Shown piece by piece: positions 24,727 through 36,872 of a stretch of DNA of 64,000 nt. The notes beneath the pieces were generated by a model. The model did not search any database and was not told where the DNA came from. It saw nothing but the letters and a program-made list of their open reading frames with translations. Source of the stretch: Glandiceps talaboti (lineage: Eukaryota > Hemichordata > Enteropneusta > Spengelidae); NCBI RefSeq assembly GCF_964340395.1, contig NC_135563.1, positions 23,893,809 through 23,957,808 on the forward strand. Direction: 5' to 3'. Position 1 is the first letter of the stretch. The number at the start of each line of letters is the position of its first letter. Position numbers and translations under genes: made by a program.

Positions 24727-25878
24727 TCAACTGTCATTTTATAAAATCTTATGTGTAGCTATCCTGCATACTATAGTTTTATCTGTAAGTACTCATCATA
24801 AACAGTGTTACAGATAAATACAAGTAATTTGTCAAGTAGTTATCCATCATGAACAAGACAAGTACATTTCTTATCAGCCATTCTTAGACTATAAATGTAA
24901 ACAGATTCATTTTGAAGCATGAAAAATTTGGCAAAATTGCAATGTAGGATGTGTCAGGCAGTGCCACACTTTCATTTGGGGGATGGTGGAAGGGAAAAGT
25001 AGACACTATATGTATACATGTACCTCTGTAAATAACTCATCCAGTCAGCCTGCTATAGGCAAGTGAAACTGTTGTTGCTACCTTTCACAATAGCTGCATG
25101 TAATATGAAAACTTGTACACATGTGTATTTAGTATGTTATTTTATTGTTAGTGCTGGAGGGGGGAATTATATCCATGGAAATAACCTCTGCACATGAACA
25201 TATAAATCCGATACCAAAAAGCATATGACGACAGTACACACCTTGAATGTCAAATGCTCCTAGCCTCATTTGTGTCATTTATAAATTTACATAAATTATT
25301 TAATGAGCATGTGAAAATGCACTTGTTTGGAGTTCCACATGTCTCATTAATTAATATTTTCAAAATATATTTTGAAATGCTTTGATATTTTAACATTATT
25401 GATGTGTTAAGAGTTTGTTTATGGCAGTCTTTCTGCATCTCATGATATCAATTCAGAACTTAAAACTTATGGCCTTTTCACTATCACTATGTGAATTGAG
25501 AAAATACACAACATCTGGCAATTATCTGAAGAAAACGATGTCAGAGGTCATATTTCAACATGTTAAGTGTATTCCCATTCTGCCTACAAATTATCTTGCT
25601 CTTCATTCTTATTTTGAATATCTTGTTTTGGGGATGGTTTCAATTTTTAATTAGTAGCTAGCTATATTTCAAACATTTTACAATGTTATTGTTATTGGCT
25701 ATTGTGGCATGTTTTTAAAAGGACACAGTCTGAAATGTTTTATGGCTACATAATAATTTCATAGGTGGATATAATCACTCTGTAATCATGTAAACATTTG
25801 AAGTCAGTCAACAAAAATAAAACTGTCTTCACATAGACTGAGAAAAAACTCTTGAGAATAAACTCTATATCAGATATG
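24726..25878. other. Unannotated AT-rich stretch
   Basis: No supportable gene or repeat. Confidence 0.35.
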
Positions 25879-26098
25879 TCACCCTATTGTGAGTGTACTT
25901 ACGTCCTAGTATAAATCGGCAGAAGTTAGTATTTACTGTTTCAATAGGCGAATATTTGGAGCACTCATCACTCCATACGTCACATCCATATACAACTATT
26001 GGTCTTATTAGTTTATCAAATATATCTAGCATTAATGGTGGACTTTAATTTCTAAGATTGCCAAGCTTAGACTTAAGTGAAAATAGTGCTTTGATGCC
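25879..26098 (-). mobile_element. LINE remnant: reverse-transcriptase thumb region
   Basis: The minus strand reads KALFSLKSKLGNLRN, a stop, then LDIFDKLIRPIVVYGCDVWS and IETVNTNFCRFILGRKYTHN. This is the block that follows the catalytic domain in many animal LINEs (LFDKLI.PI..YG.EVW...IE..H..FC...LG). It carries at least one in-frame stop. It lies upstream, in LINE order, of the C-terminal blocks seen at 18.8, 40.5, 47.4 and 61.5 kb. Confidence 0.85.
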
Positions 26099-26113
26099 TT
26101 TGTTTTTTAAATT

Positions 26114-26440
26114 CAAGACTCTAGTTTATATCACTGTTTTCAACTCTTTATAAGACTCTAGTTTAAATCTCTGTTTTCAACTATTTACAAGACTCTGGTT
26201 TGAATCTCTGTTTTCAACTATTTACAAGACTCTGGTTTGAATCTCTGTTTTCAACTATTTACAAGACTCTGGTTTAAATCTCTGTTTTCAACTATTTATA
26301 AGACTCTAGTTTAAATCTCTGTTTTCAACTATTTACAAGACTCTAGTTTAAATCTCTGTTTTCAACTATTTACAAGACTCTAGTTTAAATCTCTGTTTTC
26401 AACTATTTACAAGACTCTGGTTTGAATCTCTGTTTTCTGA
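26114..26440. repeat. Minisatellite, 37 bp unit, about 9 copies
   Basis: The unit is CAAGACTCTGGTTTGAATCT followed by CTGTTTTCAACTATTTA. It begins directly next to the LINE remnant. Confidence 0.93.
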
Positions 26441-28430
26441 TATTTACACAGATTCTGTTTTCAATTGAAAATGGAACAGGTAAACTAGACACTCAGTATG
26501 TTCTAATAGGATGATGCCAGATATTCTTAATTATTTATATGAAATATTGTATGACATAATATATGTAATTATGTAGATTAAATTTTAAAAATACATATGA
26601 ATCTTATTAATGAAATGAATTGAGGTGATATTGATGCACTGGACTAACTACTGCAGTGATATAGTTTGTCAATTGAAGATGTCATTTCAAAGTTCATGCA
26701 CAAAACAATATTTTGAAATTGAGATCTGTGTCATGATATTAATGATAAGTGATATCACATTCAAATGATAAGGAATCAAATATATCTTTGGTATAAAATC
26801 ACCATGTATTGCTGTCACTTTCCCTTGTCTTTCACCAGGTGTTTTTTAATCAAATCTTTATCTATTCCCTTGTTCACTGTTTGAATCTATGTTTGTAGTG
26901 AATTGGTCCTAATGATGTTGCTGTGATACCATTGAAGGTAGTTGCTAGGCAACCAGTGATGGTGCCATTAAGTGCTGATGAAAACATTAAACAGTGGAGG
27001 TGTGAATAGTTTGTGATTAAACTGATTGTCTCCCATCACTTTGACTGAATAAATACATTCACAGTTTACTTTTCTAGTAGACAACATTTGTCACATGTTA
27101 TAATCTGACATATATTTTACTAGATTGATAGTACTATTAGTAGGTAAATGTTCCAATTAAAAACTTTGTCAGGTAGATTGAAAATTTTTTACAACCTATG
27201 AAAAAAAATGCATGTCCTTACTTGAGGTAAGCAGGAATGAGACAAGGTTTATACAAAGACATGCAACATGAGATAACTTATCAAAGTATAAACACCACAT
27301 GAGCCCCCCCCCCCCCCCATCTCCTAACTCTGTTTATTGAGATTGACTGCTACCCTAGTCCAACTGTAACTTACTGTTACATTATAACTTCCACAGATTA
27401 CAAATAAACTGATAAACCAATATCAGAGGCACCCCTGTTGTTTTTGTATCAGTTGTATTGTTTTCATATAATGTATAAATAACTTAATAATTCCGTGTAG
27501 ATAATTATGTAATATTTCAATATTAAAATGGTTGAGTTTTTAATATTGTGTCAGCATCTTATAAATTCAAAAAGACACATAATATATATTTTTCAAATTC
27601 ATAGCAGAAAAATGCAAGATGGTGTATGTATTACATTTTTTTGCATGGTACAAGCAAAATATTTGAAATGGCTGAGCACAGGAGAAATGTTATCCAAGAA
27701 GACAGCTATGTCAACTCTGCTTTATGCAAAGCATCTCTAGTAGCCAATTAACCTCTCCCTGTAACCTAACACTTTTACTCCAATAATGTCACAACAAATT
27801 TCCGTGTTTCTGCAATTTGTTTTGTACATATTTTGACTTCATTTTAGAATGGAATAATAAAAATGGGTATCATATATTAAAATGATTTAAAATTTTGCTT
27901 CGATAGTAAAACAACTTGATAAAATGTCAGGGTTTTTTTTTACAATGGCAGGTTGCTGTGAACTGTGAAAAAGGTTGATGTCAAGCATTTCACATGTACA
28001 AAAATGTAGGGTTGCCCTGAGACTTCATATCTGATTAACATGAGGATAGACACAGCTGAAGTAATTATGACTGCAGATATATTCAGGCTTCAATAGTACA
28101 TTGAAAACGATAAAAAGGAAAGTTATGCTTTTCTATAAAAGGATTAATAAGCATGATAGAAAAAATAATCAAAGTGCTGTAGGAAAATATTCATTGTCAA
28201 ATGTCAGTGAAAATATCTATGATAGGAAAATGATGAATGTAAGCTTTTATACATACACATAGATGTAGACATGCTGAAAGGGAAATGTGTTTCCAGAAAT
28301 AAACCTTCTTTTCTTTCACACATTTTATTGTACAGAGTACATGCATGTGACTGAATGAAAGACTCTCTCGTGTTAAGTGTTACCAGGGTATGATGAATTC
28401 TATCAAATCCCAAACCAAGTATCAGGAGAT
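26441..28430. other. Unannotated AT-rich stretch with a poly-C tract
   Basis: Poly-C at about 27,305-27,318. No supportable gene. Confidence 0.35.
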
Positions 28431-29216
28431 TGGATGTAAACTACTGTTCAGTAACAGGATCTGTAAAATACTGCTCAGTAACAGGATCTGTAAAATACTG
28501 CTCAGTTAACGGGATCTGTAAACTACTGTTCAGCAACAGGATCTGTAACATACTGCTCAGTAACATGATCTGTAAAATACTGCTCAGTAACATGATCTGT
28601 AAAATACTGCTCAGTTAACGGGATCTGTAAACTACTGCTCAGTAACAGGATCTGTAACATACATGTACTGCTCAGTAACAGGATCTGTAAACTACTGCTC
28701 AGTAACAGGATCTGTAAAATACTGCTCAGTAACATGATCTGTAAAATACTGCGCAGTAACAGGATCTGTAAAATACTGCTCAGTAACGGGATCTGTAAAA
28801 TACTGCTCAGTAACACGATATGTAAAATACTGCTCAGTAACACGATCTGTAAAATACTGCTCAGTAACACGATCTGTAAACTACTGCTTAGTAACACGAT
28901 CTGTAAAATACTGCTCAGTAACAGGATCTGTAAACTACTGCTCAGTAACACGAGCTGTAAAATACTGCTCAGTAACATGAGCTGTAAAATACTGCTCAGT
29001 CACAGGATCTTTAAACTACTGCTCAGTTAACGGGATCTGTAAAATACTGCTCAGTAACAGGATCTGTAAACTACTGCTCAGTTAACGGGATCTGTAAAAT
29101 ACTGCTCAGTAACAGGATCTGTAAACTACTGCTCAGTTAACGGGATCTGTAAAATACTGCTCAGTAACAAGATCAGTAAGCTCAGTAATGGGATCTGTAA
29201 AACACTGCTCATTAAA
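28431..29216. repeat. Minisatellite, 27 bp unit, about 28 copies
   Basis: The unit is CAGTAACAGGATCTGTAAAA then TACTGCT. Subtypes differ at CAGGATC/CATGATC/CACGATC, at AAAATA/AAACTA, and by an extra base in CAGTTAACGGG. The last three CAGTTAACGGG units alternate regularly with CAGTAACAGGA units, a dimer-level pattern. The unit length, nine codons, explains the long open frames on both strands. Confidence 0.95.
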
Positions 29217-30033
29217 TTACATACATAGACCCTCATATTCCCAGGGTATGACATCAAAGTACAGTAATATGAAAGTCAGTCTCTCGGTATTTCTCAAGTT
29301 TTCCGATGAAAGTGTCTATATTTTGTCAAAGAAATAGTCAATGCTCTTGACAAATGTAATGTCGCTGACAAAATGTTCCCTACCTGAAAACCTGTGGTGT
29401 AATTTTACTGATCTCAACATATTTAAAGTTAGTGACAGTAGCGACGGCAGTTAGCTGTCGCAATGCCGACTACATTCTCAAAAGTGAAAAAAAAAATAGC
29501 AGATCTATGTATATAATAACAAATAATCTCTCATTCATGCTATGTCATCTCGGACTTATGATTCCCCTATGTCTGGATACGGCCAACATGAGGGGAATCA
29601 TTCGTCCTCGATGACGTAACACTCATTCGGAATACCAGGAGATTATATATAAGTATCAGCCAGGGTCTGTAATTGTGCAGTCTAATTTTAAGATTGTCAG
29701 CAGTACAAAAAACTCATACATAATTCACAGTTATAACTTACGCATTTAAACCCACAGGATAGAGGAGGTTGTATAAGGATGAATAGACTTTCATTTCCAA
29801 CTGAGAAAGAAGGATGTTTTCCAAATTTATTGGTACCCAAAGAATGATGTTTTAATGTCATTTTCATATCACATATGAGAGCTAGTTCTCTATTAAGTTG
29901 CTGGACAAAATTCAACACATTTCAGTAGGCCCAGTAACTTTAGAATATCATTTAGCATGGCTATAATCCCCCACTTATGTAATCCAACACATAACCAAAG
30001 CATGGCTATAATATTACTGATTAATAATACAGA
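29217..30033. other. Unannotated stretch
   Basis: A short inverted pair GAGGGGAATCATTCGTCCTC near 29,590 is the only structure noted. No supportable gene. Confidence 0.35.
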
Positions 30034-30736
30034 GTATCAAGACTTCTTTTAATGTGTACAGAGTATCAAGACTTCATTTAATCTATAGAGTATCAAGACT
30101 TCATTTAATGTGTACAGAGTATCAAGACTTCATTTAATGTGTACAGAGTATCAAGACTTCTTTTAATGTATACAGAGTATCAAGACTTCTTTTAATAATG
30201 TGTACAGAGTATCAAAACTTCATTTAATGTATACAAAGTATCAAGACTTCGTTTAATTTATATAGAGTATCAAAACTTCATTTAATGTATAGAGTATCAA
30301 GACTTCATTTAATCTATAGAGTATCAAGACTTCATTTACATTTTGTAATGTGTACAGAGTATCAAGACTTCTTTTAATGTGTAGAGTATCAAGATTTCAT
30401 TTAATGTATACAAAGTATCAAGACTTCGTTTAATCTATACAGAGTATCAAGACTTCATTTAATGTGTACAGAGTATCAAGACTTCATTTAATGTATACAG
30501 GGTATCAAGACTTCATTTAATCTATAGAGTATCAAGACTTCATTTAATCTAATACAGAGTATCAAAACTTCATTTACTGTATACAGAGTATCAAAACTTC
30601 ATTTAATGTATACAGAGAATCAAGACTTCATTTAATCTATACAGAGTATCAAGACTTCATTTAATGTATAGAGTACCAAGACTTCATTTAATGTATACTG
30701 AGTATCAAGACTTCATTTAATGTATACTGAGTATCA
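30034..30736. repeat. Minisatellite, ~23-33 bp unit, left block
   Basis: The unit is (TGTA)(TA)CAGAGTATCAAGACTTCATTTAA with variable linker length. About 25 copies lie to the left of a LINE 3' end, and the same array continues at 31,101. Confidence 0.93.
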
Positions 30737-31100
30737 ATACATAGACAAGGGAAAGAACTACTCTGTTTATTTATAGGAGATAATATGAAACACCACAATG
30801 TGTCTATAAGTAAACAAATAGATAAACTTGTCAAACAGAAAAGATTTTGTTAAAACTAATATAGAATAGTTTAGCCATTAGATTTTCTGACAACTAACAT
30901 TTGAAGCATACATTTTTATTTTTATTTTCGTTTTAGCAATATTCTTACCTCACTTTGGTTTATTTGGTTGTTTGTTCCTGTATATGTTTTTACTCATCTT
31001 TTTTAGTAGTGTATGTATTTTAATTTTTTCTTAGTGCTGCTCCTAACAATCTTAGTGAGCCCCTGATACAAAAGGGATGCAATAAATAAATAAATAAAAT
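30737..31100 (+). mobile_element. 5'-truncated LINE 3' end inserted in the minisatellite
   Basis: A non-repeat segment interrupts the array and ends AAAGGGATGCAATAAATAAA followed by TAAATAAA, a poly(A)-signal-like word with an ATAA tandem tail. Almost the same word (GGATGCAATAAAG) ends the LINE copy near 47,110. A short ATAC duplication may flank it. The retained part is mostly 3' UTR, with no ORF block identified. Confidence 0.7.
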
Positions 31101-31385
31101 ACTTCATTTAATCTATAGAAAGTATCAACACTTCATTTAATCTATACAGAGTATCAAGACTTCATTTAATGTGTACAGAGTATCAAGACTTCATTTAATG
31201 TATACAGAGTATCAAGACTTCATTTAATAATGTATACAGAGTATCAAGACTTCATTTAATCTATACAGAGTATCAAGACTTCATTTAATGTGTACAGAGT
31301 ATCAAAACTTCATTTAATAATCTATACAGAGTATCAAGACTTCATTTAATGTATACTGAGTATCAAGACTTCTTTTAATGTACAT
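31101..31385. repeat. Minisatellite, ~27-33 bp unit, right block
   Basis: Continuation of the 30,034 array beyond the LINE insertion, about nine units, again CAGAGTATCAAGACTTCATT. Confidence 0.93.
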
Positions 31386-31390
31386 TTTGT

Positions 31391-32467
31391 ATACAAAAAA
31401 TAGCGCAAATATTGCGTTGCCGCACAACTTCATGTTCAGGGCAATGATAGATATATAATTTTTTGAAGATTTGTAACCAAAACAAAATTGTCATACCTAA
31501 TTTCCATCATCATAATCCAACCATCCTATGTTGGAAGTGTACAAGACAAGTATAGCAACATCCTAATCAAACTTTAAAGGGATGTGTCTACAAGGTTTTG
31601 TACTTCTTTATTTTTTAAAATCAATTTGGAACCAAGTCATACCAATGTAACATGTTTAACTTTCTTGGTTGTCTTATTGTAATATTTTAAACACAAGCTA
31701 CATTTAGTTTATATGGGTAGGTGATGAAACAGCTGTCTTACAACATATTACATAATCAAGTCATAAACCAAACTGGCCATGCTACAGGCTTTACCACCAG
31801 AGGAAATAGTAAAGTAAACATTATAGTTAATTAACAATGTACTGTTCTCACTGTGTCAGCTATTAATGAGGACAAATCTACACATTCTCAACAAAATTAA
31901 GCTCAATCTACTGGGTAATTTCAGAGTTGAAGATTTTTGAGGAAAAGCAATGATATAGAATAACACTTCTAGAAACATCTCACCAAGTTTCAAACTCATT
32001 CACTTGGTACTTTTTGAGATATAAGTTTTTGACCAAAAATGAACATTCTTACACCTAATTTGCATATCACTCATGGAATCATTGTATGCTTAATATATCT
32101 TCGTCTATACATCCCTAGATGCATCCCCATCAAATTTCAGCCCAATCTGCTCAGTAGTTTTGGAATTATAGATTTTTAACCAAAAAGACACATTTTTAGC
32201 CCTAATTTGCATATCACTGATGGAATCATCATGTCATGAACAAATCTTACTTTACACCCCCTAAAGAATCTTCCCACCAAATTTCACACCAATCTGCCCA
32301 GTAGTTTCTGAGTTTAAGTTTTTTGACCAAAAATCACATTTTTTGACCCAAATCACACACCTGTGATGCGATCATTTTGATTTGAACAATTTCCCAACTA
32401 GACACCCAAGGTAATGGCCCCACCAAATATCATGGCAATCGGTTCAGCAGTTTTTGACTTTAAGTTG

Positions 32468-32541
<74 letters not shown>

Positions 32542-32592
32542 CCGGGCGATGCCTATAGCACTACTGAACCTCAGTTCAGTTGTGCTAAAAAG
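31391..32592 (+). mobile_element. Helitron-like non-autonomous element, copy C
   Basis: The 5' end AAAAAATAGCGCAAATATTGCG forms a mini-hairpin CGCAA/TTGCG and is followed by CCGCACAACTTCATG. The interior 31,860-32,460 aligns with copy B at 8780-9235 (for example CTCAGTAGTTTTGGAATTATAG and CAATCGGTTCAGCAGTTTTTG). The microsatellite slot is at 32,470-32,542. The 3' hairpin is at 32,556-32,587 with arms TAGCACTACTGAAC and GTTCAGTTGTGCTA. Unlike copy B it lacks the 112-bp tandem block. Confidence 0.65.
32470..32542. repeat. Microsatellite (CA)n-(CAGA)n
   Basis: Compound microsatellite in the internal slot of copy C. Confidence 0.97.
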
Positions 32593-33320
32593 TGAATTAT
32601 CCCTGGGAAAAAACCCATGGAAATTATGCTGAATATAATCACTGTCGGTTCTTTTCATCTACAAATCAGAAATCTGGGATTTGGAGAATCCCTGTTGCTT
32701 GACATCATTAATTTATCTATGGAGAGGTCACCATATCTGTTTGACAAATGCATACTGGTGTTCCTTCACAAGTCCCAGTGAAAGATTACAGAAAATATCA
32801 AATTACACTCATTATTTATTCATCTACTTTTTCTGCAAATTTTCATCTCTTCACCTTCTATGGAAAAATTAGCTGCATCATTGAAAGTTACCATGACAAC
32901 AGACATTGTTCTGATAGATATGCAGACTGGTGTTTCTGTTGACAGACTTTCAAACAGATTTGCCTTATTAATGACACAACATTCTCACCAGGCTACTTAC
33001 ATCACTGACTCTTGCAACAAAATGATTTGCTAACAGATATGCTAAATTGTATTCATCCATGGAGCCCTAAGCCTTTTCCTGAACATTGATTAGTACCATG
33101 GCAACTGTGCAAACAAAGCCATGGATACTGCCCATAGATAAGGTAGAACATTCCTCTTTATGGATGGCCTATTATACAATTTCTAATTATTATCCCCAAC
33201 AAAAGAGATACTTATGTTCCTATTGTAGATTTACATTACATAATGTTGTACATCCAGATATTATCCTTCCACAAAAGAGATACCTATGCCTTTTTTCATG
33301 GATTTTTATTTCATAACATA
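32593..33320. other. Unannotated stretch
   Basis: A degenerate ~70-bp repetition containing AAAGAGATAC(T/C)TATG occurs at about 33,200-33,295. No gene supported. Confidence 0.4.
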
Positions 33321-33361
33321 CTACTACTACTACTACTACTACTATACTACTACTACTACTA
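33321..33361. repeat. Microsatellite (CTA)n, one interruption
   Basis: CTA run with a single phase break. Confidence 0.95.
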
Positions 33362-33499
33362 CATTGAGATATTATCCAAGTTAGACAAAAGAAATACCTA
33401 TGTCCCTTTTATACATTTTTATTGTTATTCGAGATATGATGATTATTGTCAAAATATGGTATCCTTTTATCCAGTAAACACTTTGTAATTTTGTAGTAC

Positions 33500-33580
33500 A
33501 CCCCTGATGATGAAAATTTGGGATTCCCTTCCAAGAAATTCATTGACTCTGTGAGTACAAATTTTATTACTAAATATTGG
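33500..33580 (+). mobile_element. Dispersed repeat with hammerhead-like core, stem II missing
   Basis: CCCCTGATGATGAAAATTTG then GGATTCCCTTCCAAGAA and TTGACTCTGTGAGTA match the minus strand at 39,383-39,457 word for word, except that the segment between GATGATG and AAATTTGGG (about 18 bases, stem II in the other copy) is absent here. Confidence 0.55.
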
Positions 33581-34842
33581 TAATTTAGTTTTAGTACATG
33601 AACATTGTACAGCCAATACAGTTATTGACATACAACAATAATTTATTTCTAAATAACACTATAGCACTTTACAATGAAAATAAAATAACTACACAGTCAT
33701 AACATATATTTAGTCAATGTAAAACTTGCATGTTGTCAGTACAATTTCTGACCGCTGTTTCACCTTACATGTACATATTTTTCAATCAACAGATGAATCA
33801 CTGAGTTTGCAATTTTCATTTGCTCACATTGCTACAAATGGAATTTCCAAGCTGAAGCAATTCAGGTTTTTTCTATTTAAATCTTAGTCTTGTAAATATC
33901 CTTGCATGCACGCCAGCTCTATTCTATTAAATTCACCCTTAAAGCTGTACTATAGCTACAAACAACTGGACCATTTTTTAAAACTGTTTTTGTTAGATAT
34001 TTAGTTCTCAATATTGTACACCATTTAACCATCAATAACTTGTGTATGTAGCTGTACACACACTAAAGTAAGAAATGTCATTAATTTGTATTTTATGGTA
34101 TGGACTTTACAGTTAGTGCCTCCATCAACCACTACATGTTGAATTTGCGCATAAAATATAATTATTCATGAGAAATACCGTGAAACCCTGAAACAATATG
34201 TGGTGATCACTGTAATTGAAAATGGCATGTGGCCAAGCTTGTGCTTCAATGTTGTACATTCATTTAGCACTACCATATATAGATATCAAGGTAAATCAAA
34301 CTAACATGGGATGGGATTCAAAGCAAAGCTTTCATTTTCAAGATTTAAACCTGTCACTATACTACCTAGAGATAAAATCAAGGACGCTTTTTAATTATAA
34401 AGTAAGTAACTGAACAATTTTAGTGAATACACCTATGGTTGTTTGATGAAAAAAAAATGTCCCAGTTGCAGACTTGCATAGTTATTAGTCATTATCTTGA
34501 ATATACACTAATGCCACCTAGCTGAGTTGAAAATAATCATGTTATTTAAAATGTACTGTAGATCAATAAGATGGCTGACTGTATTTTGAATAACTGTACA
34601 TGAAAGTAAAATATAGTTTCACACCATGAATTTCTGTTAACAGTGCAATTTCGTGAACTGTATAGAAAGATTTTTTTTTAAGTTCAGGAAAAGGACAGAA
34701 AAGAAAGGTCTAAATTACGCATGAAAAACAAGATCGGAGAGAGAAAAAAGATCTGGTTTTGTGACTGACAGCAAAAATTACCTACTGGTCAATGTTCTTT
34801 GTGCTTATTTGTTGACACCTTCAAAGTACTCCACATCCCACA
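33581..34842. other. Unannotated AT-rich stretch
   Basis: No supportable gene or repeat. Confidence 0.35.
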
Positions 34843-34895
34843 ATTTGACTCCCTAGCAAGTATTAAAGTTACACCTTCAAAGAAGTGCTCAGCAT
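34843..34895. repeat. Isolated diverged unit of the 50-bp minisatellite
   Basis: CAATTTGACTCCCTAGCAAG then TTACACCTTCAAAGAAGTGC, separated by about 115 bp from the main array; probably a seed or an outlying copy. Confidence 0.8.
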
Positions 34896-35010
34896 CTCAG
34901 CGATGTGATTACTTGATTATTTCATTTTCCTCACTTGATATGTAAATTTGGTTGTTGTTTTTTCGACCTCTGGCAAATAAATAATACAATGTATAATATA
35001 TATAATATAA

Positions 35011-35310
35011 TAATTTGACTCCCTAGCAAGTAAGTTACACCTTCAAAGAAGTGCTCAGCATAATTTGACTCTCTAGCAAGTAAGTTACATCTTCAAAGAA
35101 GTGCTCAGCATAATTTGACTCCCTAGCAAGTAAGTTACACTTTCAAAGAAGTGCTCAGCATAATTTGACTCCCTAGCAAGTAAGTTACACCTTCAAAGAA
35201 GTGCTCAGCATAATTTGACTCCCTAGCAAGTAAGTTACACTTTCAAAGAAGTGCTCAGCATAATTTGACTCTCTAGCAAGTAAGTTACATCTTCAAAGAA
35301 GTGCTCAGCA
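35011..35310. repeat. Minisatellite, exactly 6 x 50 bp
   Basis: The unit is TAATTTGACTCCCTAGCAAG, TAAGTTACACC, TTCAAAGAAGTGCTCAGCA. Units differ only at CCCTAG/CTCTAG and ACACC/ACACT/ACATC. Units 2 and 6 share both variants. Confidence 0.96.
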
Positions 35311-35792
35311 TCCCACAATTCTCGGTATCTGCAATAACATTTTACCTCATTCTAGAAGATCAAAATAGAACAAGAAGGTTAACTCATGTGTGCCTATAGT
35401 CTCGGGCCTATAGCAATGCATGTGAAGTGCATGGAGCGGAAGTTAAGGTGTCGACCAAGAAATTGAATGTTCAATATTTTTATGGTGCACCTAGGCAGTA
35501 ATATTCTTTTTCAGGTACTGACAATTTGACTCCCTCGCATGGACATTATATGACTATTTCAGACTGAAAGATTTCATTTTGGTCACATAATAATCCAAAT
35601 TTTGTCACAAACTGCATGGGGATTACTGTTAGTCTCAGGAGTAGCATTCAACTTTGTATAAACACAAATTAGTAGTCTTCAGAAATCACTCTTCTAATCT
35701 GGCTGTCTCAGACACAGCGATCATTTTGTTTGGAGCCCCAAATGAATTGCAGCATACATCTATGTCACAGTGACATACATGTAAAGAACAGT
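35311..35792. other. Unannotated spacer between arrays
   Basis: No supportable gene. Confidence 0.35.
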
Positions 35793-36872
35793 TATACACT
35801 GAATGCCTTCCATAACGGCACCAATACTAACAGATAGACACTGAATGCCTTCCATAACGGCACCAATACTAACAGATAGACACTGAATGCCTTCCATAAC
35901 GGCACAAATACTAACAGATATACACTGAATGCCTTCCATAACAGCACCAATACTAACAGATATACACTGAAAGCCTTCCATAATGGCACCAATACTAACA
36001 GATATACACTGAATGCCTTCCATAACGGCACAAATACTAACAGATATACACTCAATGCCTTCCATAACGGCACAAATACTAACAGATATACACTGAATGC
36101 CTTCCATAACAGCACCAATACTAACAGATATACACTCAATGCCTTCCATAAGGGCGCCAACACTAACAGATATACACTCAATGCCTTCCATAACGGCACC
36201 AATACTAACAGATATACACTCAATGCCTTCCATAACGGCACCAATACTAACAGATATACACTCAATGCCTTCCATAACGGCACCAATACTAACAGATATA
36301 CACTCAATGCCTTCCATAACAGCACCAATACTAACAGATATACACTGAATGCCTTCCATAACGGCACCAATACTAACAGATATACACTCAATGCCTTCCA
36401 TAACGGCACCAATACTAACAGATATACACTCAATGCCTTCCATAACAGCACCAATACTAACAGATATACACTGAATGCCTTCCATAATGGCACCAATACT
36501 AACAGATATACACTCAATGCCTTCCATAACGGCACCAATACTAACAGATATACACTCAATGCCTTCCATAACAGCACCAATACTAACAGATATACACTCA
36601 ATGCCTTCCATAACAGCACCAATACTAACAGATATACACTCAATGCCTTCCATAACAGCACCAATACTAACAGATATACACTCAATGCCTTCCATAACGG
36701 CACCAATACTAACAGATATACACTCAATGCCTTCCATAACGGCACCAATACTAACAGATATACACTGAATGCCTTCCATAAGGGCACCAATACTAACAGA
36801 TATACACAGAATGCCTTCCATAACGGCACCAATACTAACAGATATACACTCAATGCCTTCCATAACGGCGCC
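35793..36872. repeat. 42-bp minisatellite, about 25-26 copies
   Basis: The unit is CACT(G/C)AATGCCTTCCATAACG followed by GCACCAATACTAACAGATATA. Its length is 14 codons, so several frames stay open throughout, including a 383-codon minus-strand frame with the repeat ECISVSIGAVMEGI. Substitutions are scattered over all codon positions and there is no exon context, so I treat it as satellite. Confidence 0.93.

Noticed and set aside
28523-29030. Leu/Ile-rich frames of 98-151 residues on both strands
   Set aside because: They come from a 27-bp tandem repeat, not from a conserved protein.
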